A stretch of DNA of 64,000 bases from an uncultured Thalassotalea sp. GTDB lineage: Bacteria > Pseudomonadota > Gammaproteobacteria > Enterobacterales > Alteromonadaceae. The stretch is from assembly GCA_947492575.1 (NCBI GenBank), contig CANLNK010000005.1, positions 225,876 through 289,875 on the forward strand, given 5' to 3'. The notes beneath the pieces are model-generated. The model was not told where the DNA came from and ran no database searches. It saw nothing but the letters and a program-made list of their open reading frames with translations. Both the position numbers and the translations under genes were made by a program. The first letter of the stretch is position 1; each line of letters begins with the position of its first letter. This document shows positions 7,198 to 16,273 of the stretch, in pieces.

Positions 7198-9225
7198 ATG
7201 GATTTTATTGGCTCTCTGGGCTTTAGCGTTGCTACATTTGCCTATTTCGCTTTCTTTCTCTTACTTGCGGTTATTCGCAAGAAATCTTTTATCGCGATTC
7301 AAATTACTTTTATCACATTAGTATCAATTGTTACGTGTGCCGTTGCTGCGCTGCAGATTAAATTTGGCTTTTCTCTTAAAAACGTACTTATTGCAGAGAA
7401 TTTAAAGCTATTAAGCTATCTGGCGCTACTCGCAAATGCGCGAATTGGCATTAGCAATTTCAGCGATTTTTTTAACAACAAGTCCTGTCTGAAATATACG
7501 CTTTTAGGGGTAGGGCTATCCTTGAGTGCTTGGTACCTAACCGAAAGCTCGGGGACGGGTAATCACTACCTATTTTTACTGTTTTTAGTGCTTAATTTGG
7601 CGGTTATTGTCACTTTGGAGCAGCTATACCGTAATAGTATTGCAAAGGTTAAATGGGCGCTTTGGCCTATGGTAATAGGTATTGGTACGATTTGCGTCGT
7701 TGATTTTGTTATCTTCGCACAAGCAGCGATGCTAGGTCAGCTCGATTTCGACTTTTGGTATGCAAGAGGTTATATCATAGCTGTTGGCGTACCATTTTTC
7801 TTGATTACCAGCCGCAGAGTCAAAGACTGGCAAGTGGATGTGTTTGTTTCAAGAGACGTAGTGTTTTACAGCTCTATGCTCTTTATTGCTGGTAGCTACC
7901 TGTTAGTGCTTGCGACTGCGGGCTATGTGATTAATTGGATTGGTGGTGAATGGGGCGGTGTATTCAGTATTGCTTTTGCTGCGCTCGGAATTGCTGTTCT
8001 TATCGCTCTTTTACTAACAGAAAGATTAAGAAGAGAGGTTAAAGTATTTATTACCAAGCACTTTTTTGCCAATAAATACGATTACCGAGTTGAGTGGCTT
8101 AAATCACTGGAGCAACTTGCTATACGCGATAATAACAATTTCTACTCATCCGCTCTCAATATTATTTGTTCTTCGATGAATATACATCGTGGGATTATGG
8201 TGAAATGCCAAGGAAATGAGAATTTCAAATTACTCGCTGATAAAGAGTTTGATACGAATGACCTTGACCTCACCAAACTAAAGGTAATCGCAGAATACTG
8301 TGATCGTACTCGTTGGATTGTTGATATCAGGGAATATCGGTTTATCGAAGATAGCTACCCTCAACTTGAACTTGATATAGGTTTCTTCCAAGAGCAGCGT
8401 ATTGATGTTGTTATCCCTATCATTAGCTCAGGTAAGTTATACGGCCTATTTCTCCTCTCGCGAGGCGACGGTGTTAGTTTATTAAATTGGGAAGATAGGG
8501 ATTTGTTATTTGCGATAACAAAGCAACTGAGTCACTACCTTTCATTAAACGAAGCTAATATTGAGTTGTCCGAGTCCAAGCAGTTTGAAGCCTTTCACCG
8601 CATGTCAGCGTTTTTAATACACGACCTTAAAAATGTCCAAGCACAACTGGCACTCATCAATAGCAACGCAGAGAAGCATCGCAATAACCCTGCTTTTATT
8701 GATGATGTATTTGAAACGGTTGAGTCTGCAACAGAGCGTTTGGATAAAGTACTAACGCAGTTGAGAAATAAACAGGTGCCTGAAACTCATGATAAATTCA
8801 TTGCTTCACATGATGTTATCAATCAGGTTGTCTTACAACGAAATATAAATAAACCTAGAGTTCACGCCGAAATTAATAGAGAATTGGTATCATATGTAAA
8901 TGAAGAGTTAATATCTGTACTCAATCATTTAGTGCAAAATGCGCAAGAAGCTTCAGAAGATGGTGACGATGTTACCGTAACTGCGGCGGAAGTTGATGGT
9001 TATTTGCACATATCAATTATCGATAAAGGTTGTGGTATGAGTGAGGTGTTTATAAAACAGCGTCTATTTAAACCTTTCGATACAACCAAGGGAAATGCAG
9101 GAATGGGAATCGGTGTGTACGAAGCTAAACAGTTTGCCGAAGGACTCGGCGGCGAGCTAACTGTGCACAGTGTTGAAAATGAAGGCAGTACTTTCAAGTT
9201 AACGATTCCCATAAAAAATAATTAA
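7198..9225 (+). CDS. prsK: PEP-CTERM system sensor histidine kinase PrsK
   Basis: Membrane histidine kinase of the exosortase/PEP-CTERM regulatory pair, 675 residues from ATG at 7198; a TTG codon immediately upstream (7195) is less likely. The N-terminal 280 residues are a run of hydrophobic segments (about eight to nine helices), then a GAF-like domain (about 300-450). The kinase core has the phospho-acceptor histidine in FLIHDLKN (about 473-480), an N-box NAQEASEDG (about 581) and ATP lids DKGCGMS and GMGIGVYEAK (about 608 and 636). It should autophosphorylate and pass the phosphate to PrsR, encoded 15 bp downstream. The layout and length agree with the PrsK family. The signal sensed is unknown. 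Confidence 0.93.
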   Translation: MDFIGSLGFSVATFAYFAFFLLLAVIRKKSFIAIQITFITLVSIVTCAVAALQIKFGFSLKNVLIAENLKLLSYLALLANARIGISNFSDFFNNKSCLKYTLLGVGLSLSAWYLTESSGTGNHYLFLLFLVLNLAVIVTLEQLYRNSIAKVKWALWPMVIGIGTICVVDFVIFAQAAMLGQLDFDFWYARGYIIAVGVPFFLITSRRVKDWQVDVFVSRDVVFYSSMLFIAGSYLLVLATAGYVINWIGGEWGGVFSIAFAALGIAVLIALLLTERLRREVKVFITKHFFANKYDYRVEWLKSLEQLAIRDNNNFYSSALNIICSSMNIHRGIMVKCQGNENFKLLADKEFDTNDLDLTKLKVIAEYCDRTRWIVDIREYRFIEDSYPQLELDIGFFQEQRIDVVIPIISSGKLYGLFLLSRGDGVSLLNWEDRDLLFAITKQLSHYLSLNEANIELSESKQFEAFHRMSAFLIHDLKNVQAQLALINSNAEKHRNNPAFIDDVFETVESATERLDKVLTQLRNKQVPETHDKFIASHDVINQVVLQRNINKPRVHAEINRELVSYVNEELISVLNHLVQNAQEASEDGDDVTVTAAEVDGYLHISIIDKGCGMSEVFIKQRLFKPFDTTKGNAGMGIGVYEAKQFAEGLGGELTVHSVENEGSTFKLTIPIKNN

Positions 9226-9240
9226 AGGCTTTTATTTTTT

Positions 9241-10590
9241 ATGGAAAAATTACTTATTGTTGATGATGACTTAGGTATTCAGAAACAACTTAAATGGAGT
9301 TTGTCTGACTACGAAGTTGTGTTTGCACAAGACCGTGAATCAGCGATAGCAGCGGTAAGGCGTCACGAACCTTTGGTGGTGACGTTGGATCTTGGCTTAC
9401 CGCCTGACACCGCAAATGCCTCTGAAGGTTTAGCAACCTTGCAAGAAATCTTAGCGCTTGCACCGCATACCAAAGTGATTGTTATCACAGGTAATGATAA
9501 CCATGATGTTGCGCTAAAGGCCATTGAACTAGGCGCTTACGACTTCTACCAAAAGCCCGTAGAGGGCGATGTTATTAACGTCATAGTATCTAGAGCGTTT
9601 GGCTTAGCCTCATTAGAACAAGACAACCGCTCGCTTAAAGCATTTGCTGGTACCGATACTGGTATTATTGGCAATAGCGCTAGTATTGATCGTATGCGTC
9701 AAATGATTCACAGAATAGCGCCAACTGAAATTACCGTGTTGTTACTTGGCGAGAGTGGCACGGGTAAAGAAGTGACAGCCAAAGCCGTACACAATGTTAG
9801 CAATCGTGCGAAAAAACCCTTCATCGCTATCAATTGTGCTTCCATTCCTGAAACTTTGCTTGAAAGCGAGCTTTTTGGTTTTGAAAAAGGTGCCTTTACT
9901 GGTGCCCATAAAACGACAAAAGGAAAAATAGAATGTGCACAAGGCGGCACGTTATTCCTTGACGAAATAGGCGATATGCCATTTAACTTGCAAGCCAAGT
10001 TACTGCGTTTTTTGCAAGAGAAAGTGATAGAGCGAATTGGTGGTCGTCAAGAAATTCCTGTTGATGTACGTGTTGTTTGTGCGACTAATCAGCACCTTCA
10101 AGAAATGGTGGCGAACAAAGAGTTTCGTGAAGACTTATATTATCGCATAAGCGAAATTACCCTCGATATTCCGCCGCTAAGAGATCGTGAAGAAGATGTC
10201 ATTATTCTTGCGCAATTTTTCCTTCAACAGTATGCCAAAGACTATAAAAGCAATGCTAAGTCATTCGCCGATGATGCCATTCAAGCTTTAAAATCACATA
10301 AATGGCCCGGTAATATTAGAGAGTTACAGAATAAAGTTAAATCATCAGCCATTATGGCTTTGGGCTCACAGGTTACAGCATTGGATCTTGGGCTAATGGC
10401 ACAAACTGATGAAACCTACGAGCTGTCACTGAATTTACGTACTGTGCGAGAACAAGCTGAGACAACGGCGATACAAAAAGCTTATGCGCTAACCGATGGC
10501 AATATGTCAAAAACGGCAGCGTTATTAGGTATCACTCGACCGACGTTATATAGTCTAATCGAAAAATACGGTTTGGCATTAAGCGTTTAA
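9241..10590 (+). CDS. prsR: PEP-CTERM-box sigma-54 response regulator PrsR
   Basis: 449-residue NtrC-type activator. The receiver domain has VDDD near residues 7-10 and the phospho-acceptor aspartate in VVTLDLGLP (about D50). A central AAA+ domain follows, with Walker A GESGTGKE (about 170), the sigma-54 contact loop GAFTGA (about 218) and Walker B TLFLDEIGD (about 238). The C-terminal Fis-type helix-turn-helix is NMSKTAALLGITRPTLY (about 421-437). GAFTGA shows that it should activate RpoN-dependent promoters. A matching -24/-12 promoter and a repeated 17-bp dyad near its likely targets are present in this window. It is co-transcribed with prsK. Confidence 0.95.
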   Translation: MEKLLIVDDDLGIQKQLKWSLSDYEVVFAQDRESAIAAVRRHEPLVVTLDLGLPPDTANASEGLATLQEILALAPHTKVIVITGNDNHDVALKAIELGAYDFYQKPVEGDVINVIVSRAFGLASLEQDNRSLKAFAGTDTGIIGNSASIDRMRQMIHRIAPTEITVLLLGESGTGKEVTAKAVHNVSNRAKKPFIAINCASIPETLLESELFGFEKGAFTGAHKTTKGKIECAQGGTLFLDEIGDMPFNLQAKLLRFLQEKVIERIGGRQEIPVDVRVVCATNQHLQEMVANKEFREDLYYRISEITLDIPPLRDREEDVIILAQFFLQQYAKDYKSNAKSFADDAIQALKSHKWPGNIRELQNKVKSSAIMALGSQVTALDLGLMAQTDETYELSLNLRTVREQAETTAIQKAYALTDGNMSKTAALLGITRPTLYSLIEKYGLALSV

Positions 10591-10609
10591 TTAATAAGGA
10601 AATATTTTT

Positions 10610-12031
10610 TTGCAATCAACTAAGTTATATCCTGCAATAATGTGTGGTGGCAGCGGTACTCGTCTATGGCCGCTCTCTCGTAATGACTTTCCTAAACAGT
10701 TTATTTCTTTAGTCAACAATACCTCGATGTTACAAGATACTATCGAGCGTTTACCCATGCAGTGCCAACAGCCAATTTTTATCTGTAATGAAGCACATCG
10801 CTTTACGGTCGCTGAGCAAGTTCATGCGCTAGGCGGAGCTGGGAAAATACTCTTAGAGCCTATCGGCAAAAATACCGCACCAGCCGTTGCGTTAGCAGCA
10901 TTTGAAGCGCTTGAAAGTGATAAAGAAGCCGTAATGTTAGTTTTGGCGGCAGACCATGTGATTAAAGATCAAGCAGCATTTCATCAAGCCATTTCGATAG
11001 CACAAGTAGCGGCATTGAATGATAAGTTAGTAACTTTTGGTATTGTGCCAGATAAACCTGAAACGGGTTATGGATACATTAAGTATCAACCGGTGGCAGA
11101 TGGCGAGGTATCAGCTGTAGAAGAGTTTGTTGAAAAGCCTGATCTTGAAACCGCAACGCGTTATTTAGATTCTAAACAGTATCTTTGGAATAGCGGTATG
11201 TTTATGTTCAAGGCGTCGGCTTATCTAAAGGAACTTGAGCAGTTTAGCCCAGAAATCTTTAATGCATGCCAGCAGGCGATTAGCGATAGTAGCGAAGATT
11301 TAGATTTTATTCGACCAAGCGCAGATAGTTTTAGTCAATCGCCTAGCGATTCTATTGACTATGCCGTTATGGAAAAAACATCTGACGCAGTTGTTGTGCC
11401 GCTAGATGCTGGTTGGAGCGACGTTGGCTCTTACAGTGCACTTTGGGAAGTAAGTCCACAGGATGACGATGGCAATGTTTGCCAAGGCGACGTTATTACA
11501 CATGATTCACATAATAATCTTTTACATAGCCAACATAGACTTATTGCGAGCGTAGGCATTAACGATATTGTGGTAATTGATACGCCTGACGCGGTCATGG
11601 TTGCTGATAAAAACCGTGTGCAAGAAGTGAAAGAAATTGTAAATAAGCTCAAAGCGGACAAGCGCCCTGAAGTCACACACCATAGAGAAGTTTACCGCCC
11701 TTGGGGTAGCTACGATTCGATTGATACGGGCGAGCGATTTCAGGTTAAACGGATCGTGGTCAAACCGGGCGCTAAACTGTCTGTTCAGATGCATCACCAC
11801 CGTACAGAGCACTGGATTGTCGTTTCAGGCACTGCGAAAGTGACAATTAATGACGATACTTTCTTAATGACGGAAAATGAGTCCACGTATATTCCAATTG
11901 GCGCTGTTCATGCACTTGAAAACCCGGGTAAATTGCCACTAGAAATGATCGAAGTACAGTCAGGTAGTTACTTGGGAGAGGATGATATCGTGCGTTTTGA
12001 AGATAGATACGGTCGAGTTGAGTCAAAGTAA
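10610..12031 (+). CDS. manC: Mannose-1-phosphate guanylyltransferase / mannose-6-phosphate isomerase
   Basis: Bifunctional enzyme making GDP-mannose (mannose-1-P + GTP) with a type II phosphomannose isomerase domain, 473 residues. The N-terminal pyrophosphorylase signature is [19 protein letters not shown] (about residues 12-30); the isomerase cupin has RPWGSY (about 363) and [15 protein letters not shown] (about 392). The start appears to be TTG at 10610, with AAGGA upstream; the next ATG would cut off the first strand of the nucleotide fold. The gene sits between prsR and cpsG, as expected for extracellular polysaccharide supply linked to the PEP-CTERM system. Confidence 0.95.
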   Translation: MQSTKLYPAIMCGGSGTRLWPLSRNDFPKQFISLVNNTSMLQDTIERLPMQCQQPIFICNEAHRFTVAEQVHALGGAGKILLEPIGKNTAPAVALAAFEALESDKEAVMLVLAADHVIKDQAAFHQAISIAQVAALNDKLVTFGIVPDKPETGYGYIKYQPVADGEVSAVEEFVEKPDLETATRYLDSKQYLWNSGMFMFKASAYLKELEQFSPEIFNACQQAISDSSEDLDFIRPSADSFSQSPSDSIDYAVMEKTSDAVVVPLDAGWSDVGSYSALWEVSPQDDDGNVCQGDVITHDSHNNLLHSQHRLIASVGINDIVVIDTPDAVMVADKNRVQEVKEIVNKLKADKRPEVTHHREVYRPWGSYDSIDTGERFQVKRIVVKPGAKLSVQMHHHRTEHWIVVSGTAKVTINDDTFLMTENESTYIPIGAVHALENPGKLPLEMIEVQSGSYLGEDDIVRFEDRYGRVESK

Positions 12032-12058
12032 AACTAAAGAAAATAAGAGAAGTCACTG

Positions 12059-13426
12059 ATGGTAAAATTGACCTGCTTCAAAGCATACGACATTCGCGGA
12101 AAGCTGGGTGAAGAGATAAATGAAGATATCGCGTATCGGATAGGTCGTGCTTTTGCGCAACATTTATCACCGAAGAAAGTCGTCGTTGGTGGCGATGTGC
12201 GGTTAACCAGTGAAACCTTAACCAAAGCCCTAGCAGAAGGGCTTACTGATGCAGGTTGTGACGTTATTGATTTAGGGCTTGCGGGTACCGAATATATCTA
12301 CTTTGCAACCAGCCATTTAAAATGCGACGGTGGGATTTGTGTTACCGCTAGCCATAATCCGATTGATTACAATGGCATGAAGCTTGTCCGTGCTGATAGC
12401 AAGCCCATTAGTGGCGATACGGGATTACGTGATATTCAGCATTTGGCTGAACAGAATGATTTCGCGGAGATTAGTGAAAAAGGCTCTATCACGTCATTCG
12501 ACATTAGTGATGCATACACACAACATTTAATGACTTATCTAAACCCAGAGAACATCAAGCCGATGAAGCTTGTTGTTAATGCTGGCAATGGTACTGCCGG
12601 CCCAGCCCTAGATGTGATTGAACGCCACTTTAAGCAAGCAAAAATCCCCGTTGAGTTTATCAAAGTACATCACGAACCAGACGGTACATTTCCTCATGGC
12701 ATCCCTAACCCGCTTTTACCAGAAAATCGAAGTGCAACCTCTGAAGCGGTAATCGCGCATAATGCTGATATGGGCATAGCCTGGGATGGCGACTTCGATC
12801 GTTGCTTTTTGTTTGATGAGCAAGGGCAGTTCATTGAAGGATATTATATTGTTGGTTTATTGGCTGAAAACTTCCTTGCGAAGTCGCCTGGAGAGTCAAT
12901 TATTCATGATCCTAGACTGACCTGGAACACGGTTGATATTGTTGAAGCGTCAAATGGTAAGCCCATTCAGAGTAAAACCGGTCATGCTTTTATCAAAGAG
13001 CGCATGCGATTAGAGAACGCTATTTACGGTGGTGAAATGAGTGCCCACCATTACTTCCGAGATTTTTTCTATTGTGATAGCGGTATGATTCCATGGTTAC
13101 TTGTTGCGGAGCTTATTTGTTTGCGTAACAAACCGTTGTCAGATTTGGTAAAAGAACGTATTGGGCTATACCCGTCTTCGGGAGAAATTAACAATCGACT
13201 TGAAGATCCTAAAAGCGCAATTGAACGAGTTTTTGAGCACTATCAAAGTGCTGCCGAAAAAATAGAAACAGTGGACGGTATTAGTATGGAGTTTGCCGAT
13301 TGGCGATTTAACTTGAGATCCAGCAATACAGAGCCCGTTGTACGTTTAAATGTTGAATCTCGGGCAAATGAAACCCTGATGCGAAACAAAACAGAAGAAG
13401 TATTAGCGCTTTTGCTAGCTAATTAG
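12059..13426 (+). CDS. cpsG: Phosphomannomutase CpsG/ManB
   Basis: 455-residue alpha-D-phosphohexomutase converting mannose-6-phosphate to mannose-1-phosphate, the step before ManC. The phosphoserine loop is [14 protein letters not shown] (about residues 95-108), the metal-binding loop is WDGDFDRC (about 242-249), the sugar-binding loop is [10 protein letters not shown] (about 325) and the phosphate-binding motif is [12 protein letters not shown] (about 421). The family and length match CpsG. It follows manC by 27 bp. A hairpin followed by a T-run (13461-13488) lies downstream and may end this transcription unit. Confidence 0.95.
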   Translation: MVKLTCFKAYDIRGKLGEEINEDIAYRIGRAFAQHLSPKKVVVGGDVRLTSETLTKALAEGLTDAGCDVIDLGLAGTEYIYFATSHLKCDGGICVTASHNPIDYNGMKLVRADSKPISGDTGLRDIQHLAEQNDFAEISEKGSITSFDISDAYTQHLMTYLNPENIKPMKLVVNAGNGTAGPALDVIERHFKQAKIPVEFIKVHHEPDGTFPHGIPNPLLPENRSATSEAVIAHNADMGIAWDGDFDRCFLFDEQGQFIEGYYIVGLLAENFLAKSPGESIIHDPRLTWNTVDIVEASNGKPIQSKTGHAFIKERMRLENAIYGGEMSAHHYFRDFFYCDSGMIPWLLVAELICLRNKPLSDLVKERIGLYPSSGEINNRLEDPKSAIERVFEHYQSAAEKIETVDGISMEFADWRFNLRSSNTEPVVRLNVESRANETLMRNKTEEVLALLLAN

Positions 13427-13460
13427 GCACAAACAACGGAATCGATTCAACAAGGAAAAC

Positions 13461-13488
13461 GCTCATCAATGATGGGCTTTTTCTTTAA
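13461..13488 (+). terminator. Hairpin with T-run after cpsG
   Basis: GCTCATC-AAT-GATGGGC followed by TTTTTCTTT forms a 7-bp stem with one G-U pair and a short loop. It looks like a weak Rho-independent terminator or attenuator between cpsG and prsT. It covers the upstream-most in-frame ATG of prsT (13469), so that codon is unlikely to be the start. Confidence 0.5.
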
Positions 13489-13513
13489 AGAATACGCAGT
13501 AATGGATGTCATT

Positions 13514-16261
13514 ATGAGAAACTTAACAAAGCAACTTATTGTACCATTAGCGTCGCTAATGCTTGTTGTTGGTTGTGGACAGCCGGAATCGGCGAGCCAA
13601 TATATATCTGATGCGAAGGCACAGTTAGCAGAAAACAATATTAAAACTTCCATTATCGCATTAAAGAACGCGATACAGGTCGAGCCTAGTAACGGTGAAG
13701 CCCGCTACTTATTGGGCAAAATTTATTTGGAAGATGGCAATAGAGTCAATGCGATTAAAGAGCTAGAACGAGCGCAACAAAACAAATATGACGCTTCACT
13801 GGTAGCTCCATTACTGACCGAAGCTTATTTCCTCAATGAAGATTTCATCAATATTGTTGAGTTCGATATTTCAGGCCTAAGCCCAGAAGCAAAAACACAG
13901 GTAGTGTTTTTCCAAGTGCTTGCGAGTGTTATGACAACGGCACTTGAAGACGCATTAACACTCTTAAATCAATTGAGTTTAGATGGTGCTGCCCAAGGGT
14001 ATTACCAGCTTGCGAAAGCTTATTTAACATTCGCCGAGCAGGATCTTGAGGGAGCCGAGCCATTGGTAGAGGAAGCGTTAGCCAGCTTACCTGCCAACCC
14101 TCATGGTGTGCTTCTACTAGGCCATATCGGTGCTGCAAAGCGTGATTTTACAATGGCCAGTGAAAACTACGCCAAATATTTATCCTTGCTTCCAGGTCAA
14201 CGTTCTGTCGAATTGATGTTGGCAAATTCACTGCTGCAAGAGGGCAAATTGGTTGAAGCTGAAAAGCATGCTGACAGCATTTTAGCGTTGTTACCTGAAC
14301 AAGGTTTTGCCAACTACATAAAAGCGATGGTAAGAGTTGACGCTAAAGATTATGAAAATGCGAGTAAACATGCAGAGTTAGCACTTTCGAATAAACTCAA
14401 TCAACCGAACATTCGACTTGTTGCTGGTGTTAGCGCATTTTATTTAAATAACTACGAACAAGCGCTTTACCACTTGAAGTCACTTGTATCATTTTTGCCT
14501 GAAGATCATTTTGCGCGAAAAATGTTGGTAGTAAGCCAGCTTGAGCTTGGCTTAATAGAGGATGCAGCTACCATGGCAGAAGAGTTAACGGCTGCTACGC
14601 CGGAGAATACAGATTTCTACTCTTCATTAAGTTATCGTTTGTTACAAGCAGGTGCTACGAATGAAGCGAAAGCTGTGCTTGCTAAACAAGGGCCGGTGCA
14701 AACGGAAGATGCTAGTAAGCTATTGAAAGACGGTATTCTGCGAATGATGGCGGATGATGATGAGGCGCTTACTAGTCTAGAGAAGGCGGTTGAGCTTGAC
14801 CCTGAACTGGCCAAAGCTGAACTTGCGCTCGCTTATTTAGCGGTAAGATCTGGAGACACGGCACGTGCGCTTTCAATAGCCACTAAATGGCAAAAGAATT
14901 ATCCAGAAAAGGCTGATGGCTATAACTTAGAGTCAGCCATAGCGCTTAAAAGAAAAGATCTATCACTCGCTAAAAAGTTACTACTGCAAGGCTTAGAAAT
15001 AGAATCAGACAACCTCTACAGTCTGACACAACTAGCTCAAATTTCTAAGGCAGAAGGTGAAAATGATGCCGCGCAAGATTACATACAGCAAGCAGTAACA
15101 GCTGCCCCTTACGATCTTAAAGTGCTTACATTGTACTTTAGACTATTGCGTAATGAGGAGGCTATGCAAACGTTAAAAGACAAGCTTACTCAGGCACCAG
15201 ATAACGATAACCTGAAAATCGTTGTTGCTGAAGCTCAGCTTTCGATGGGCGAACTTGAAAGCGCTATAGGTTTGTTAAATCAGATTACACCAAACATCGA
15301 TACGCCGAAATTATTTTGGATGATGAAGGTGTACACAGCGAAAGCGAGCAAAAACATTGTGATGCTCAAAAAAGCGCTAGATGATTGGGCTGGGCTTAAT
15401 CCTTACCACATAGAACCGAGCTTTTATCTTGCCGAATATTATGTATATGAAAAAGATTTTGAGCGTGCATTAAATACCGTTAATGAAGCACTTGAGCGCC
15501 ACCCTGAACACCTAACGCTGAGTTTCGTTAAGACAGAAATTCTGTTAGACATGCGAAAGGTGGCAGAAGCCACAAGGTTTTATGAGAGTTACAAATCGAG
15601 AGTAGCCGACCTGCCAGCAAAATATGGTATTGAAGGTCGAATAGCTTTACTAAACAAAAAATTTGCGCTTGCGGCTGAAAATCTTGCAACCTTTTATAAG
15701 AGCCAACCTAACAATAAAATGGCGACTTTACTTGCCGCAGCGCTTATTGGAAATAATGAGCAAGCAAAAGCGATTGAACTACTGGAAGGTCATATTGCAA
15801 ATAGAGGCGGCAATAGCCAGCTATATTCACTATTGGGTACACTTCAATTGCAGGCAGATAACCGTGAAGGTGCGTTAAAAGTTTATGAAGCGATGATTAA
15901 AGAACAACCTGAAAACGTTATCGCGATTAATAATGCTGCTTGGCTGAATATGGAGCAGGGAGATTTAGATAGGGCCCTTGCGTTGATCAATAGAGCGGCT
16001 GATTTAGCTCCGGATAATGCGCAAGTTTTAGATACATATGCTCAAATTTTACTTAAGTCGGGTAAGAAAAGAGAAGCGCTGAGCCATGCCAAAAAGGCGT
16101 TTGAAAGGGCTAGCAACAATATAGATATTTCGCTTCATTACGCTGAAGTCCTATTGCAAAACCAGCGTAAAAACCAAGCTAGAGATGTATTAAAGAATAT
16201 TGAAAATGCTACTGTTGAACAGCTGGATAAAAAACATACACTATTAGAAAAGACTAGATAA
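13514..16261 (+). CDS. prsT: PEP-CTERM system TPR-repeat lipoprotein PrsT
   Basis: Very large tetratricopeptide lipoprotein, 915 residues from the chosen start. From ATG at 13514 the protein begins MRNLTKQLIVPLASLMLVVGC, a lipoprotein signal with lipobox LVVGC, so it should be anchored in a membrane facing the periplasm. Longer in-frame starts (13469, 13502) would add 15 or 4 residues; the first lies inside a hairpin. TPR-like pairs of helices run through almost the whole chain, starting at SQYISDAKAQLAENN. This length and composition are typical of PrsT, found beside prsK/prsR in exosortase genomes. It may act as a scaffold for polysaccharide or surface-protein assembly; the precise role is not established. 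Confidence 0.9.
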   Translation: MRNLTKQLIVPLASLMLVVGCGQPESASQYISDAKAQLAENNIKTSIIALKNAIQVEPSNGEARYLLGKIYLEDGNRVNAIKELERAQQNKYDASLVAPLLTEAYFLNEDFINIVEFDISGLSPEAKTQVVFFQVLASVMTTALEDALTLLNQLSLDGAAQGYYQLAKAYLTFAEQDLEGAEPLVEEALASLPANPHGVLLLGHIGAAKRDFTMASENYAKYLSLLPGQRSVELMLANSLLQEGKLVEAEKHADSILALLPEQGFANYIKAMVRVDAKDYENASKHAELALSNKLNQPNIRLVAGVSAFYLNNYEQALYHLKSLVSFLPEDHFARKMLVVSQLELGLIEDAATMAEELTAATPENTDFYSSLSYRLLQAGATNEAKAVLAKQGPVQTEDASKLLKDGILRMMADDDEALTSLEKAVELDPELAKAELALAYLAVRSGDTARALSIATKWQKNYPEKADGYNLESAIALKRKDLSLAKKLLLQGLEIESDNLYSLTQLAQISKAEGENDAAQDYIQQAVTAAPYDLKVLTLYFRLLRNEEAMQTLKDKLTQAPDNDNLKIVVAEAQLSMGELESAIGLLNQITPNIDTPKLFWMMKVYTAKASKNIVMLKKALDDWAGLNPYHIEPSFYLAEYYVYEKDFERALNTVNEALERHPEHLTLSFVKTEILLDMRKVAEATRFYESYKSRVADLPAKYGIEGRIALLNKKFALAAENLATFYKSQPNNKMATLLAAALIGNNEQAKAIELLEGHIANRGGNSQLYSLLGTLQLQADNREGALKVYEAMIKEQPENVIAINNAAWLNMEQGDLDRALALINRAADLAPDNAQVLDTYAQILLKSGKKREALSHAKKAFERASNNIDISLHYAEVLLQNQRKNQARDVLKNIENATVEQLDKKHTLLEKTR

Positions 16262-16273
16262 GAGAGCCCAAGG

